From the NCBI GenBank assembly GCA_024228575.1, contig JAAETH010000082.1, positions 1 through 46,731 of the forward strand: 46,731 bases of DNA, given 5' to 3'. How positions within the stretch are numbered: position 1 is the stretch's first letter; every line of letters starts with the position of its first letter. This DNA is from Actinomycetes bacterium. GTDB taxonomy: Bacteria; Actinomycetota; Acidimicrobiia; Acidimicrobiales; Poriferisodalaceae. Below are positions 1 to 8,631 of this stretch, in pieces. The notes beneath the pieces are model-generated. The model worked only from the letters and a program-made list of their open reading frames with translations, was not told where the DNA came from and made no database searches. Made by a program: the position numbers and the translations under genes.

Positions 1-126
1 CGAGCGTTAGTGAGCCAGAAGGCGAAGGTAGGGCAGTGAGCCGCACGGTGCGAGCGTTAGTGAGCCAGAAGGCGAAGGTAGGGCAGTGAGCCGCACGGTG
101 CGAGCGTTAGTTAGCCAGAAGGCGAA
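1..126. repeat. 50-bp tandem repeat, about 2.5 copies
   Basis: Two identical 50-bp units (1-50 and 51-100) are followed by a half unit that runs to the start of the PotD-like gene. The third copy has one change (gttagt-t for gttagt-g). Each unit holds AGCCGCACGGTG (39-50, 89-100) and CCAGAAGGCGA (15-25, 65-75, 115-125). The same two words recur once at 46333-46372, before pdxT. The array may continue beyond the window edge. Confidence 0.95.
117..122 (+). promoter_or_regulatory. Ribosome-binding site carried by the repeat
   Basis: AGAAGG in the last repeat copy ends 7 nt before the GTG at 130, which is a normal Shine-Dalgarno spacing. The pdxT copy of the same element has the same arrangement, so the repeat appears to supply the ribosome-binding site. 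Confidence 0.55.
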
Positions 127-129
127 CCG

Positions 130-1254
130 GTGATTTCTCGTAGGCGGTTCCTGGCTTCTGCGTCTGCTCTCGTTCTCGCGGCCTGTGCGGGGGATCGACG
201 TACGTTCGATCTTGGTGGATCGTCCGATCTCTCGATCTGGAACTGGGCCGACTACATCGACCCCAGCGACGACGGCCTGGTCGGGACGGTCGATCGCTTT
301 CGAGCCGAGACTGGAATCGATGTCGGCTACGACACGAGCTACGAGGACAATGCCGCGGCGTTCGATGACGTCATCTCTCCTGGCCTGAGCGGAGTGGGGT
401 CGTTGAGATACGACATCATCGTCCCGACGTTCTGGCTGGCGGCACAGATGCTCGATCGGGGCTGGCTGGAGGCCATTCCGCTCGAGATCGTTCCCAATCA
501 TGTCAACATCGACCCGTCGTTCCTGACGCCGGCTTGGGACAGAGGCGCCCGATTCAACATGCCGTGGCAGGCGGGAATAACGGGCATTGCCTACAACCCG
601 GCCCTGACGGGAGGTCGCGTTCCGACCGTCACCGATCTGTTCGAGAGCCGGTTCGATTCGGGTGTCGGCATGGTGCGCGAGATGCGCGAGACCCTCGGAC
701 TGACCATGCTCGTGGATGGCGCCGACCCCACCAGGCCGACGTTCGACGCCGCCATGGTTGCGCTCGACCGCATCGAAGCGGCCGCTGCTTCGGGCCAGGT
801 ATCGCGATTCACCAGCTTCGAGTTCGCCGATGGTCTCGCCAGTGGCGAGTTGGCGGCTGCGATGGCGTGGTCCGGCGACATCGTCCAGCTTCAACGCGAT
901 CGGCCCGACATCGAGTTCGTCATTCCCGAGGAGGGAGCCATCCAGTGGTTCGACACCATGGTCATTCCGGCAGGGTCGTCGAACATCGCCGCAGCGGGCA
1001 AGTGGATGGATTTTGTCTATGACCCGGCAAACGCTGCTCAGATCACCAGCTGGGTGCAGTACATCTCGCCGGTGCTCGGCGTCCGGGACGAGCTGGTGCG
1101 CATGGGTGGCGAATCAGCCGCCCTGGCCGAGAACCAGATCCTCTTCCCCGACGCGGTCACCCGCCAGAGGCTCTTCACGTGGGGATCGATGGTCGAGGAC
1201 GAGGAAGCCCAGGTCGAGTCGAGGTTTGCAGCCATCATCGGGGAAGGGGAGTAG
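130..1254 (+). CDS. PotD-like polyamine ABC transporter substrate-binding lipoprotein
   Basis: This is a 374-aa extracytoplasmic solute receptor of the spermidine/putrescine (PotD/PotF) type, which would deliver a polyamine or similar amine to an ABC permease. Residues 1-19 form a twin-arginine-like lipoprotein signal: RRRF at 4-7, a hydrophobic stretch, then LAAC with the lipid-accepting cysteine at 19. WNWADYID near residue 37 and the later MPWQAGITGIAYN stretch are typical of PotD proteins. The GTG start is favoured by the AGAAGG site 7 nt upstream and by the signal peptide. No permease or ATPase gene is visible, so these probably lie before the window. The decarboxylase gene follows after 2 nt and is probably cotranscribed. 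The exact substrate cannot be read from the sequence. Confidence 0.88.
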   Translation: MISRRRFLASASALVLAACAGDRRTFDLGGSSDLSIWNWADYIDPSDDGLVGTVDRFRAETGIDVGYDTSYEDNAAAFDDVISPGLSGVGSLRYDIIVPTFWLAAQMLDRGWLEAIPLEIVPNHVNIDPSFLTPAWDRGARFNMPWQAGITGIAYNPALTGGRVPTVTDLFESRFDSGVGMVREMRETLGLTMLVDGADPTRPTFDAAMVALDRIEAAAASGQVSRFTSFEFADGLASGELAAAMAWSGDIVQLQRDRPDIEFVIPEEGAIQWFDTMVIPAGSSNIAAAGKWMDFVYDPANAAQITSWVQYISPVLGVRDELVRMGGESAALAENQILFPDAVTRQRLFTWGSMVEDEEAQVESRFAAIIGEGE

Positions 1255-1256
1255 GC

Positions 1257-2636
1257 ATGCACGGTCCCGAATACCGTATGCACCACTACAGCGAGGCGAC
1301 CGACGAGCTGGCAGATGCCATCTTCGCCGCTGCTCGCAAACGAATCAGCGAGGAACCGGTGCCTCTCGACTCGACCTCCACCGATGAGGAACTGGCCGCT
1401 GCGACGGGAGCCACCATCACACCACAAGGCCTGGGAGGTCACGAGGCTCTGCGTATCTTCGACGAGATTCTGGCGCCAAGCTGCCTGTCGGTCGACTATA
1501 CGAAGTACCTCTCGTTTGTCCCTGCCGCCCCAACGGAGGCGTCGGTACTGTTCGACGTTTTGGTCGGAGCCTCATCGATCTACGGAGGCAGCTGGATCGA
1601 GGGTGCCGGCGCGGTGCACGCGGAGAACGAGGCCCTGCAGTGGCTGGTCGACATCGCGGGGATGCCGGTGGGTAGTGGGGGTGTATTTGTGGCGGGAGGA
1701 ACCATCGGAAACCTCTCGGCGATGGTGGCGGCGCGCGGTCGCGCCGAGAGTCGTCTGAACGCGGCCGGGCTCGAGCGTCCGTCCCGGTGGGCGTTCCTGG
1801 CCCCACGAACGGCCCACTCGTCGGTCGCCTCTGCCGCGAGGGTCATGGACGCCGATGTGATCCAGGTCGAGGTCGACGACGATTTTCGCATGACGGGCGA
1901 AGCGGTTGCAGACGTCCTCGCCAGCGAGGGATACAGGGTGGCCGGTGTCGTGGCCACCGGAGGAACCACAAACCTGGGCCGCATCGATCACCTGGCCGAT
2001 ATCGGTCGTGTGTGTCGTGAGGAGGGTGTGTGGTTTCACGTCGACTGTGCCTATGGCGGGGCTGCGATGGCCGCACCGTCGACCCGGCCACTGTTCCACG
2101 GAATCGAACTCGCCGACAGCTACATCGTCGATCCACACAAGTGGCTGTTCGCTCCGTTCGACTGCTGTGCGTTGTTGTACCGCGACCCGGCCGCCGGTCG
2201 ATCGGCGCACGCCCAGCACGCCGAGTACCTCGACTTCCTCGATGGCTGGGGCGAGTGGAACCCAAGCGACTTCGCCATCCACCTGACCAGGCGGGTCAGG
2301 GGTCTCCCGTTCTGGTTCTCGTTGGCGACACACGGAACCAGCGCATATGCCGAAGCGATCGAAGTGACCCTGAGGTTGACCCAGATCGCAGCCGAGAAGA
2401 TCCGCGCCGCCAATCATCTCGAGCTGGCCATAGAGCCATCGCTCTCGGTTGTTGTGTTCAGGCGCAAGGGCTGGACTGCTCAGCAATATCAGGACCGCTC
2501 GATCGACATGATGAACGAGGAGCGAGCCTTTGTTGTGCCTTCACGGCACGAGGGCGAGCCGGTCTATCGATTCTGTTTCGTCAACCCCCGGACGACCGGG
2601 GAAGACATCGACGACATCATCGACGCTCTCGTGTGA
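1257..2636 (+). CDS. PLP-dependent group II decarboxylase
   Basis: This 459-aa protein belongs to the pyridoxal-dependent decarboxylase family (Pfam PF00282), which removes CO2 from amino acids such as aromatic amino acids, glutamate or diaminobutyrate. The Schiff-base lysine is K295 in DPHKW, and HVDCAYGGA upstream is the usual cofactor-binding stretch. Length is normal for the family. The ATG lies 2 nt after the stop of the PotD-like gene, so the two are probably one operon. An amine receptor paired with an amine-producing decarboxylase hints at shared amine metabolism, but substrate cannot be assigned. Its 3' end overlaps the convergent HAD gene by 20 bp. An upstream in-frame extension to 1179 lies inside potD and was not used. 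Confidence 0.88.
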   Translation: MHGPEYRMHHYSEATDELADAIFAAARKRISEEPVPLDSTSTDEELAAATGATITPQGLGGHEALRIFDEILAPSCLSVDYTKYLSFVPAAPTEASVLFDVLVGASSIYGGSWIEGAGAVHAENEALQWLVDIAGMPVGSGGVFVAGGTIGNLSAMVAARGRAESRLNAAGLERPSRWAFLAPRTAHSSVASAARVMDADVIQVEVDDDFRMTGEAVADVLASEGYRVAGVVATGGTTNLGRIDHLADIGRVCREEGVWFHVDCAYGGAAMAAPSTRPLFHGIELADSYIVDPHKWLFAPFDCCALLYRDPAAGRSAHAQHAEYLDFLDGWGEWNPSDFAIHLTRRVRGLPFWFSLATHGTSAYAEAIEVTLRLTQIAAEKIRAANHLELAIEPSLSVVVFRRKGWTAQQYQDRSIDMMNEERAFVVPSRHEGEPVYRFCFVNPRTTGEDIDDIIDALV

Positions 2637-3294
2637 GCAGCCAATCCGTGGGGTCGGCGTCGCCGAGTGAACTCAGGTGGTAGGCGTCGGGGTCGAACCT
2701 GGCACCCGCTGTGATGCGATTCGGAACTGCGATACACGACATCCCGGCAGCGAGGGCGGCTGAGGCGCCGTGGGGTGAGTCCTCGATGGCGACGGTCTCC
2801 AGCGGGTTGGCGTCGAGAGCGGACGCACAACGTAGGTAGACGTCGGGAGCCGGCTTTCCGGTTTGGCCGTGCGACGTGCCTTCCACGTGATCAAAATACG
2901 ACAGCAAGCCGATGCGTTCGAGATGACCCAGAACCCATTCGGGCGAGCTGCTCGACGCCACGCCCAATGGAAGATCGTTGGTCGATGCGTGATCGACCCA
3001 TTCCTTGACGCCCGCTCTGGTTTGTTCGGCGGCGATCAAGCTGTCGCGATACCGGCGCCGCTTGAGGTGAATCTCACCCTCGTCGATGCCGGGTCGTTGG
3101 GCCAAGAGCTCGGCTGTGAAGTCGACGCTCAGCGCGTTGTCTGCAAGCCCGATCGTCGATTGCCATCGCGCCAAAGGAATCGGCGGAAGGCCGTGATCCC
3201 GGTGTACGCGTTGAAAGGCCGAATAGTCTGGCCACTCGGTGTCGATGATCGTGCCGTCGAAGTCAAAGATCACGGCGGTGTGGATCGTGGGCAC
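2617..3294 (-). CDS. HAD-superfamily hydrolase, beta-phosphoglucomutase/phosphatase-like
   Basis: This 225-aa HAD hydrolase has motif I FDFDGTI near residues 10-16, with the nucleophilic aspartate. Motif II is ASSSS near 114-118, a lysine lies in GKPAPDVY, and IEDSPHG supplies the acidic motif IV. The helical cap between motifs I and II is the subclass I type seen in beta-phosphoglucomutase and small sugar-phosphate phosphatases. The enzyme would act on a phosphorylated small molecule in the cytoplasm; substrate is unknown. It lies 9 bp downstream of the nucleotide-sugar dehydrogenase gene on the same strand, which suggests cotranscription and possibly a sugar-phosphate substrate (inference). 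Confidence 0.85.
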   Translation of the reverse strand: MPTIHTAVIFDFDGTIIDTEWPDYSAFQRVHRDHGLPPIPLARWQSTIGLADNALSVDFTAELLAQRPGIDEGEIHLKRRRYRDSLIAAEQTRAGVKEWVDHASTNDLPLGVASSSSPEWVLGHLERIGLLSYFDHVEGTSHGQTGKPAPDVYLRCASALDANPLETVAIEDSPHGASAALAAGMSCIAVPNRITAGARFDPDAYHLSSLGDADPTDWLLTRERR

Positions 3295-3303
3295 CGGCGG
3301 AGG

Positions 3304-4602
3304 CTACAGCAGCTCGACCGACTCGCCGGACATCTTGTTGCGTGTGTCGAGCACCAGGTCGGCGGTGTCGGCGATGTGGGCGAGATCGAAGTCGGCGTGA
3401 TCGGTCAGAAGCACCACAGCGTCGGCCTTGATGAGCTCCTCGTCGCTCACGGTGACCAGGGTGATGGAGGGGTCGAGCCTGTGAGCTTCGCTCAGATGGG
3501 GGTCGACCGCCCGAACCCGAGCACCCATCTTCAAGAGGCGTTCGGCGACGGCGAGGGCCGGCGACTCCCGGGCGTCGCTTGTGTTGGCCTTGTAGGCCAG
3601 CCCGAGCAGGAGGATTCTTGCGCCGTTGAGGGCGATCATCCGGTCGTTGAGGGCGTGGATGAGCCGGTCGGTCACATAGTCGGGCATGTGGTCGTTGATG
3701 TCGTTGGCAAGTTCGACGAACCGGAACGCTCGTCCGAGGCGGCGTCGAACCTGCCACGACAGGTACGACGGGTCGATCGGGAGGCAGTGCCCGCCGACAC
3801 CGGGCCCGGGGGTGAACTTCATGTATCCGAAGGGTTTGGTACCGGCGGCGTCGATCGCTTCCCACACATTGATGCCCAGATCGTGTCCGAACATCGCAAG
3901 TTCATTGACCAGTGCGATGTTGACATGCCTGAAGGTGTTCTCGAGCAGTTTCGCGAGCTCGGCCTCTTTGGGTGTGCTGACTGGGACCGTGATCGCTTTC
4001 CCGTCGGCATCGGCGTCGAGAACCGAGTCGTAGAAACCCTTGATCGCCTCCAGCGAAGAGGGATCTATCCCGGCGACCACCTTGGGAGTGTTGCGAAGAC
4101 CGAACGTGTGGTTTCCGGGATCGATACGTTCGGGACTGAATCCGAGGTGATAGTCGTGCCCTGCCCGGAGCCCGGTGAGTTCGTCGATCATCGGTCCGAG
4201 TACGTCCTCCGTCGTGCCGGGATAGGTCGTCGACTCGAGTATCACGGTTGCCCCGTGCCTGAGGTAGCGGGCGAGTGTTCTTGTGGCCGCCTCGACATAT
4301 GAGAGATCGGGAAGTGTTTCTCGGAGTGGTGTCGGAACAGTGATGACGATCACATCGAACCCGGCGAGTGAGTTCGAATCGACCGATGGCCGGTACCGAC
4401 CGGTCGCCAGCGCATCGGCGACCTCGATATCGGAGACATCCTCGACGAATGAGGTCGCGTTCTCGAGGGCTTCGATGCGGGAATCGTCGACGTCGTAGCC
4501 GATGACATCGTGCCCCTTCTCGACCGCGAGCATCGCCAAGGGCAGGCCGACGTAGCCCTGGCCCACGACGACGACGCGTTTCGATTCCACGTTCAGTTCC
4601 AC
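3304..4602 (-). CDS. Nucleotide-sugar dehydrogenase (UDP-HexNAc/glucose dehydrogenase family)
   Basis: This 432-aa NAD-dependent four-electron dehydrogenase oxidises a UDP-sugar C6 hydroxyl to a carboxylate, giving a uronic acid for cell-surface polysaccharide. GQGYVGLPLA near residues 14-23 is the Rossmann NAD site. The catalytic cysteine sits in GPGVGGHCLPIDP, and the C-terminal UDP-binding domain includes GLAYKANTSDARESPA. The GGHCLPIDP form and overall length resemble the WecC/TviB group (UDP-ManNAc or UDP-GlcNAc dehydrogenases) more than UDP-glucose dehydrogenase, but substrate is not proven. The GTG at 4602 is only 1 nt behind an AGGAG; the next GTG at 4590 has that site 11 nt upstream and is a good alternative start. 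The HAD gene follows after 9 bp. Confidence 0.9.
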   Translation of the reverse strand: MELNVESKRVVVVGQGYVGLPLAMLAVEKGHDVIGYDVDDSRIEALENATSFVEDVSDIEVADALATGRYRPSVDSNSLAGFDVIVITVPTPLRETLPDLSYVEAATRTLARYLRHGATVILESTTYPGTTEDVLGPMIDELTGLRAGHDYHLGFSPERIDPGNHTFGLRNTPKVVAGIDPSSLEAIKGFYDSVLDADADGKAITVPVSTPKEAELAKLLENTFRHVNIALVNELAMFGHDLGINVWEAIDAAGTKPFGYMKFTPGPGVGGHCLPIDPSYLSWQVRRRLGRAFRFVELANDINDHMPDYVTDRLIHALNDRMIALNGARILLLGLAYKANTSDARESPALAVAERLLKMGARVRAVDPHLSEAHRLDPSITLVTVSDEELIKADAVVLLTDHADFDLAHIADTADLVLDTRNKMSGESVELL

Positions 4603-4710
4603 TCCTGCTTCGGACCGGAGCGCGGCTGGGGCTCCGACCGTTGGTTCGTCGGCTGGAGGAGGGGGCCGTTTAGGGTGTTCAGGCCCGATCAGGTCGTCAT
4701 GGTTCCTCGG

Positions 4711-5427
4711 CTACGAGCCTGAGGTCATCGCAGGGCTGCCTCGCACGATGCTCAGCATCGTCAGACCGATGATGGCTGCTCCGACCGGCATAGGCCACCA
4801 GATCGAGTCGGGGGTCAAACAACCCGTCTCGAGGATGATCCACATCGGTGAACAATCGACCGTTGCCTGATCGATCGTGGCCTCGTGGGGCAAGACGAAG
4901 ACGAGTGCTCCCCCGAACGCAAGAACTGAGGCGAACCATTCGGTGACCCTCTCGCCGCCGCGAAGGGCGATTCGAGTGACCCTGGAGCGCTGGTTGGTCA
5001 CGGCGTCGAGGATTGCGGCAACGGCCAAGCCGGCACCGGCGAAGTTCATCGCCAGACCCGACCACGAGTCGACGAGCTGCATCCAGTCGGCGGTCGCGAT
5101 GAGCAGACCGCCGAGGAGTTGGACGATGCCGCGGCGGTCACCCGTCGCGTGCCAGCCGGGGGCGAGTGTTGCGAGACCGGCGGCGACGAGGCCGAGCCCA
5201 ACGACGACGAAGACGGGTAACCACAGCAGGCCAGAGAAAGTGGCGCTGTCGGCGCTGCCCATGACACGGTTGGCGAAGTAGTGACCTGCTGCGGTGAGCG
5301 GCACCGCCGCTATGAACAACACGATGATCGCCTGGATACGTGCGGCCAGCCCGGCCTGTCCTGCAGACCGATGAATTGCCCTTCCCACAGAGGGGCGGCC
5401 CGACGCGTTGGCTGGCGCAGACGGCAT
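4711..5427 (-). CDS. Hypothetical multi-pass membrane protein
   Basis: This 238-aa protein has no family I recognise. It has about six hydrophobic segments: near residues 22-45, 52-75, 85-105, 110-130, 150-172 and 205-228. A polar stretch between the last two contains two cysteines (in DCSPM and ETGCLTP). The ATG at 5427 is chosen because TAGCGT lies 8 nt upstream (minus strand), matching the leaderless pattern seen at other genes here. The open frame runs further upstream to 6036, but that extension passes through the 32-bp repeats and antisense to the DUF389 gene. The 108 bp separating this gene from the nucleotide-sugar dehydrogenase show no clear signal. Confidence 0.65.
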   Translation of the reverse strand: MPSAPANASGRPSVGRAIHRSAGQAGLAARIQAIIVLFIAAVPLTAAGHYFANRVMGSADSATFSGLLWLPVFVVVGLGLVAAGLATLAPGWHATGDRRGIVQLLGGLLIATADWMQLVDSWSGLAMNFAGAGLAVAAILDAVTNQRSRVTRIALRGGERVTEWFASVLAFGGALVFVLPHEATIDQATVDCSPMWIILETGCLTPDSIWWPMPVGAAIIGLTMLSIVRGSPAMTSGS

Positions 5428-5435
5428 CGGTCTGC

Positions 5436-5441
5436 ACGCTA
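5436..5441 (-). promoter_or_regulatory. Putative -10 box TAGCGT, leaderless start
   Basis: On the minus strand TAGCGT ends 8 nt before the ATG at 5427. Transcription would begin close to the start codon. No convincing -35 was found. Confidence 0.45.
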
Positions 5442-5475
5442 CATGGCGACGGGCCCGGCGCGTTCTCGGAGGCTG

Positions 5476-5571
5476 TGTTGATGTGTCTCGTGCTCTGGCG
5501 GAGACAGTGTTGATGTGTCTCGTGCTCTGGCGGAGACAGTGTTGATGTGTCTCGCGCTCTGGCGGAGACAG
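5476..5571. repeat. 32-bp tandem repeat, 3 copies, between divergent promoters
   Basis: Three copies lie at 5476-5507, 5508-5539 and 5540-5571. The first two are identical and the third differs at one base (cgcgctc for cgtgctc). Each unit contains TGTCTC and GAGACA separated by 11 bp, so each can form a small hairpin. The array fills the space between the two outward-facing -10 boxes at 5436-5441 and 5590-5595. It is too short and too contiguous to be a CRISPR. Confidence 0.95.
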
Positions 5572-5589
5572 TGCACGGCGTCCACGCGG

Positions 5590-5595
5590 TAGTTT
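5590..5595 (+). promoter_or_regulatory. Putative -10 box TAGTTT, leaderless start
   Basis: TAGTTT ends 7 nt before the GTG at 5603, placing the transcript start close to the start codon. No Shine-Dalgarno motif is visible there. Confidence 0.45.
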
Positions 5596-5602
5596 CGCGT
5601 GC

Positions 5603-7138
5603 GTGACCGATCCGCTCACCGACACCTCGCGCCTCGACGCCATAGTTGAGGAGGCCCTCTCCGATGGTCGCTTCACGCCATCGGAACGACGAGCTGTCAT
5701 GGCGCGATTGTTGCCCCGCGAGGGACGAGGAGCGGTTCGCAGGTACGGCGTGATGTTGCTTCTGTCGGTGACCATCGCAGCTGTGGGGCTGGCTGCCAAC
5801 TCGGCCGCTGTCGTGATCGGGGCGATGCTCGTCGCCCCCTTGATGACCCCTCTCATGACCTTCGCCACGGCCTGTGCGCTGGGACTTCCGCAGAGGATGG
5901 CGAGAGCCGGCTTCGTGATCGTCGCCAGCATTGTCTTGTCGATCGCTCTCGCCGCCTTCCTCGGGTGGATCCTGCCCGAGTTCGAATTCGGCAGCGAGAT
6001 TCTGAGTCGGACGTCGCCCGACGTGCGCGATTTCATCGTCGCCGTGGCCGCCGGAGCGGCCGGTGCCTACGCGGTAGCTAGGGACGAACTGTCCACATCA
6101 CTGCCTGGCGTGGCGGTCGCTGTCGCCCTCGTTCCGCCGCTTGCGACCGTCGGGATCACGCTCCAGGCCGGGCAGACCGACCTGGCTTCGGGCGCCCTGC
6201 TGCTGTTCCTGACGAACCTCGTGGCCATCATCGTCGTGTCGATGGTGGTCCTGTTCGGAACCGGCGTTGTCCCGACCATTCGCCTCGTCACAAGACATCC
6301 GGCGGTGTCGGCAGTGGTCATGTTCGTCGTGATCGCGTTCTTCGCCGTCTTCGTGCCGTTGGCGGCCCGTTCTGCTTCGGCGGTGCAGGATGCACAACAA
6401 CGTGCCGAGGTCAGAACCGTTGTCGAGGACTGGCTCGGCGATGCAGAACTGCTCATCGACGACGTCGAGATCGACGGTGCAGATGTCACCGTCGACCTGA
6501 TCGGTCCCGACGACCCTCCCCGCGCTTTCGACCTGCGAACCGACCTCGAGCCGATCCTCGGTGGCGAGACAGATGTGGCGGTTCGCTGGTCCGAGCAATC
6601 TCTTGGGCTCGCTCTCGCAGGTCAGACTGCCGAAGACTCGTTGTCCACGAGCGAGAAGGTCGAACCTCTGGTCTCGGACTGGTTACGGACGGAGTACGGA
6701 GATGGTTTCGAGTTGCTCGGGATCGATGCGCGCCTCGAAGAGATTGTGCTCGAGATCGCGGGGCCTTCGGCTCCGGTAGCGACTCGTGCCTTGGCCGATG
6801 ACGTCGTTGTCGCTATCGGTCGGCCCGCCACCCTGGCAGTTCAGTGGGTCCAGCGGCTGGGCGTCGGAGGGTCGGCCGATCCAGGCGTCATCGCGGTCGA
6901 GGTGGTCGACGCCTGGATCGGTCCCCGCTCTTCGGTGTCTCTCATCGCCGCCTCGACGACAACGCGGTCGGTCACAGTCGATCTTGCAGCCACAGACGAG
7001 CCGCTCGGCGTGAGCCGCCTCGTCGAGGCGCTCGAGTCGCGTCTCGGTGGACTGGTGGCCTCGATTCGAGTCGTTCGTCTCGATGAGGTTCAGATCACCG
7101 ACCCCGAGACTTCTGTCGAACCCGGCGCGCTCGGGTGA
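5603..7138 (+). CDS. DUF389 family membrane protein
   Basis: This is a 511-aa protein of the DUF389 family, whose biochemical role is not established. The N-terminal part holds hydrophobic segments from about residue 48 to 250, including the family-typical run NSAAVVIGAMLVAPLMTPL near 66-84 and a Gly/Ala-rich segment AVAAGAAGAYAVARDE. The region after about residue 265 is soluble and contains two similar alpha/beta stretches (about 270-330 and 350-415). These may be a repeat of one fold, with a third, shorter one to the end. The GTG start is supported by the TAGTTT box 7 nt upstream. It is convergent with the gene at 7185, with 46 bp between and no obvious terminator hairpin. Confidence 0.8.
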   Translation: MTDPLTDTSRLDAIVEEALSDGRFTPSERRAVMARLLPREGRGAVRRYGVMLLLSVTIAAVGLAANSAAVVIGAMLVAPLMTPLMTFATACALGLPQRMARAGFVIVASIVLSIALAAFLGWILPEFEFGSEILSRTSPDVRDFIVAVAAGAAGAYAVARDELSTSLPGVAVAVALVPPLATVGITLQAGQTDLASGALLLFLTNLVAIIVVSMVVLFGTGVVPTIRLVTRHPAVSAVVMFVVIAFFAVFVPLAARSASAVQDAQQRAEVRTVVEDWLGDAELLIDDVEIDGADVTVDLIGPDDPPRAFDLRTDLEPILGGETDVAVRWSEQSLGLALAGQTAEDSLSTSEKVEPLVSDWLRTEYGDGFELLGIDARLEEIVLEIAGPSAPVATRALADDVVVAIGRPATLAVQWVQRLGVGGSADPGVIAVEVVDAWIGPRSSVSLIAASTTTRSVTVDLAATDEPLGVSRLVEALESRLGGLVASIRVVRLDEVQITDPETSVEPGALG

Positions 7139-7184
7139 TCAAGAATCTTCCGGGCCAGGGGTAGCTGTTCGCCGACCCACAGTG

Positions 7185-8015
7185 TCAGGGCGCTGCGACC
7201 GTGAGGGCGATTTGTAGTGACTCGGAATAGTCGTCGGTGGTGAATGGCACGATCAGATCGCCGCCGAGGCCACCGCTCTCGAAGACGAACAACATCCTGA
7301 CGGTCTTGTTCGGCTCGATCAGATCGTCGCCGACCGCCGATGTGATCTCGAACTCGCCGAGGATCGGATCGCTGTAGACGGCGGCGAATCCGTTGGTCAG
7401 CAGTGAGACATCTTCCCTGGCATTCTCGATGTCGACCACCAGGACCATCGAGTCGTTCGGAACGGTAAGAAATGCAGATGCCAGCGAGACCGTGACACCG
7501 TCGGAGGAAGCGGCATTGCCGTCGATCACCAGGCGGTCGTTTATGGGAATGCCGTCGATTTCGAATCCGGTGACGAGACCGTTGTCGTCGACTGTCAGAC
7601 TGTCGAACGATCTGCACGTGATGGTGGTGTCGCCGGCGTCGCACACCCGCCATGGTTCGGCGCCTTCGAGTCGTCCCGGGGGCTGGTCTCCAGCGACCGA
7701 CATTGCACCCATCAGGTGATCGAGATAGTCGGCGGCCGTGGAGTTGTCAGCGGCCAAGGCTCTGGCGCGGATCGCTGCCGAGGTGGTGCGCTGCGCGATC
7801 TCAGAGAAGAACCTGTCGCCGACGGACCTGGGCACCGTGGTCGGGACGATGGTGGGTTCGGTGGTGACGACTTCGGTAGTGGTTGTGGATGTCGAACTCG
7901 ACGTGGGCGATTGATCGTCGCCGGTCAGTGCGACGATTGCCGATATTGCGATGAGGGCGGCGATTGCCGCACCCCCGACGGCCAGTGCCTGACGATTGTC
8001 CACGGGCTCAGGCAT
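7185..8015 (-). CDS. Hypothetical single-pass membrane-anchored extracellular protein
   Basis: This 276-aa protein has a short cytoplasmic tail, one hydrophobic segment at about residues 11-30, a Ser/Thr-rich linker (SSSTSTTTTEVVTTEPT and on, to about residue 60) and an outer domain of about 210 residues. That domain contains two cysteines (VCDAG and TCRSF) that could pair. I do not recognise it. Its C-terminal half (VTVSLASAFLTVPNDSMVLVVDIEN) looks like a beta-sandwich of the DUF4352 sort, but this is only an impression. The ATG at 8015 lies inside the end of coaE, overlapping by 8 bp, so translation is probably coupled. A longer frame to 8060 was not used because MPEPVDN gives a better topology. 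Confidence 0.65.
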   Translation of the reverse strand: MPEPVDNRQALAVGGAAIAALIAISAIVALTGDDQSPTSSSTSTTTTEVVTTEPTIVPTTVPRSVGDRFFSEIAQRTTSAAIRARALAADNSTAADYLDHLMGAMSVAGDQPPGRLEGAEPWRVCDAGDTTITCRSFDSLTVDDNGLVTGFEIDGIPINDRLVIDGNAASSDGVTVSLASAFLTVPNDSMVLVVDIENAREDVSLLTNGFAAVYSDPILGEFEITSAVGDDLIEPNKTVRMLFVFESGGLGGDLIVPFTTDDYSESLQIALTVAAP

Positions 8016-8625
8016 TCTTCTCTGCGTGGAGGCGCTGGAGGTCAGCCCATAGCTCGCCAACCGAATTCACCACGTTGTCGATCGACCCGATGTTGGTGAT
8101 GACGTAGTTGGCAACGGCCCTGCGATCCTCGTCTCCTACCTGGTTCTCGATGCGCGCCCGCGCATCTGCGATGGTCATGCCGCGATCGATGAGGCGCTCG
8201 ACCCTTACGTTCTCGGGCGCCTCGACAACGGCCACCACCTCGTACCGATGGCGGTTGTCCCAGCCGAGCTTGCTCTCGACGAGGACGGCCATCTCGAGCA
8301 CGACGATGGTGTCGTCGGGCAGCTCGTCGACGGTCGCGTCTATCAGCTCGTTGATGCGGGGGTGGCTGATGTCGTTCAGGTCGGCGAGAGCTTGAGGGTC
8401 GGCGAAGACGATGGAGGCCAGGGCGGCGCGGTCGATGTCGCCTTCGGCGGTCCTGACCCGTTCACCGAACCTGGCGACAACGTCGTCAACCGCAGAACCT
8501 CCGTGACCGATGATCTGGCGGCCCAGTCCGTCGACGTCGACGACGATTGCTCCCCGTCTGGCCAGGGCTTCCGCGACAGTGGTCTTCCCCGCGCCGATTC
8601 CACCGGTCAATCCAACGATGAGCAT
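8008..8625 (-). CDS. coaE: Dephospho-CoA kinase
   Basis: This 205-aa enzyme phosphorylates the 3'-hydroxyl of dephospho-CoA, the last step of coenzyme A synthesis. GLTGGIGAGKTT near residues 6-17 is the P-loop with lysine and threonine, followed by the CoA-binding DVDGLGRQII stretch. The later ISHPRI segment and the lid region ENVRVERLIDRGMTIADARARI are also typical. Length matches the single-domain family. TAGCGT on the minus strand ends 6 nt before the ATG, so the mRNA may be leaderless; the intervening CGGAGG could also act as a very close ribosome site. The anchored protein gene overlaps its 3' end. Confidence 0.95.
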   Translation of the reverse strand: MLIVGLTGGIGAGKTTVAEALARRGAIVVDVDGLGRQIIGHGGSAVDDVVARFGERVRTAEGDIDRAALASIVFADPQALADLNDISHPRINELIDATVDELPDDTIVVLEMAVLVESKLGWDNRHRYEVVAVVEAPENVRVERLIDRGMTIADARARIENQVGDEDRRAVANYVITNIGSIDNVVNSVGELWADLQRLHAEKNA

Positions 8626-8631
8626 CCTCCG

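Noticed and set aside
2863-4302. Long plus-strand frame of 479 aa
   Set aside because: It lies opposite the HAD and nucleotide-sugar dehydrogenase genes, whose motifs are unmistakable; it is a high-GC shadow frame.
5476-5571. Possible CRISPR array
   Set aside because: The 32-bp units are directly contiguous with no spacers, and no cas genes are present.
5428-6036. N-terminal extension of the membrane protein at 4711
   Set aside because: It runs through the 32-bp repeats (giving repeated peptide) and antisense to the DUF389 gene.
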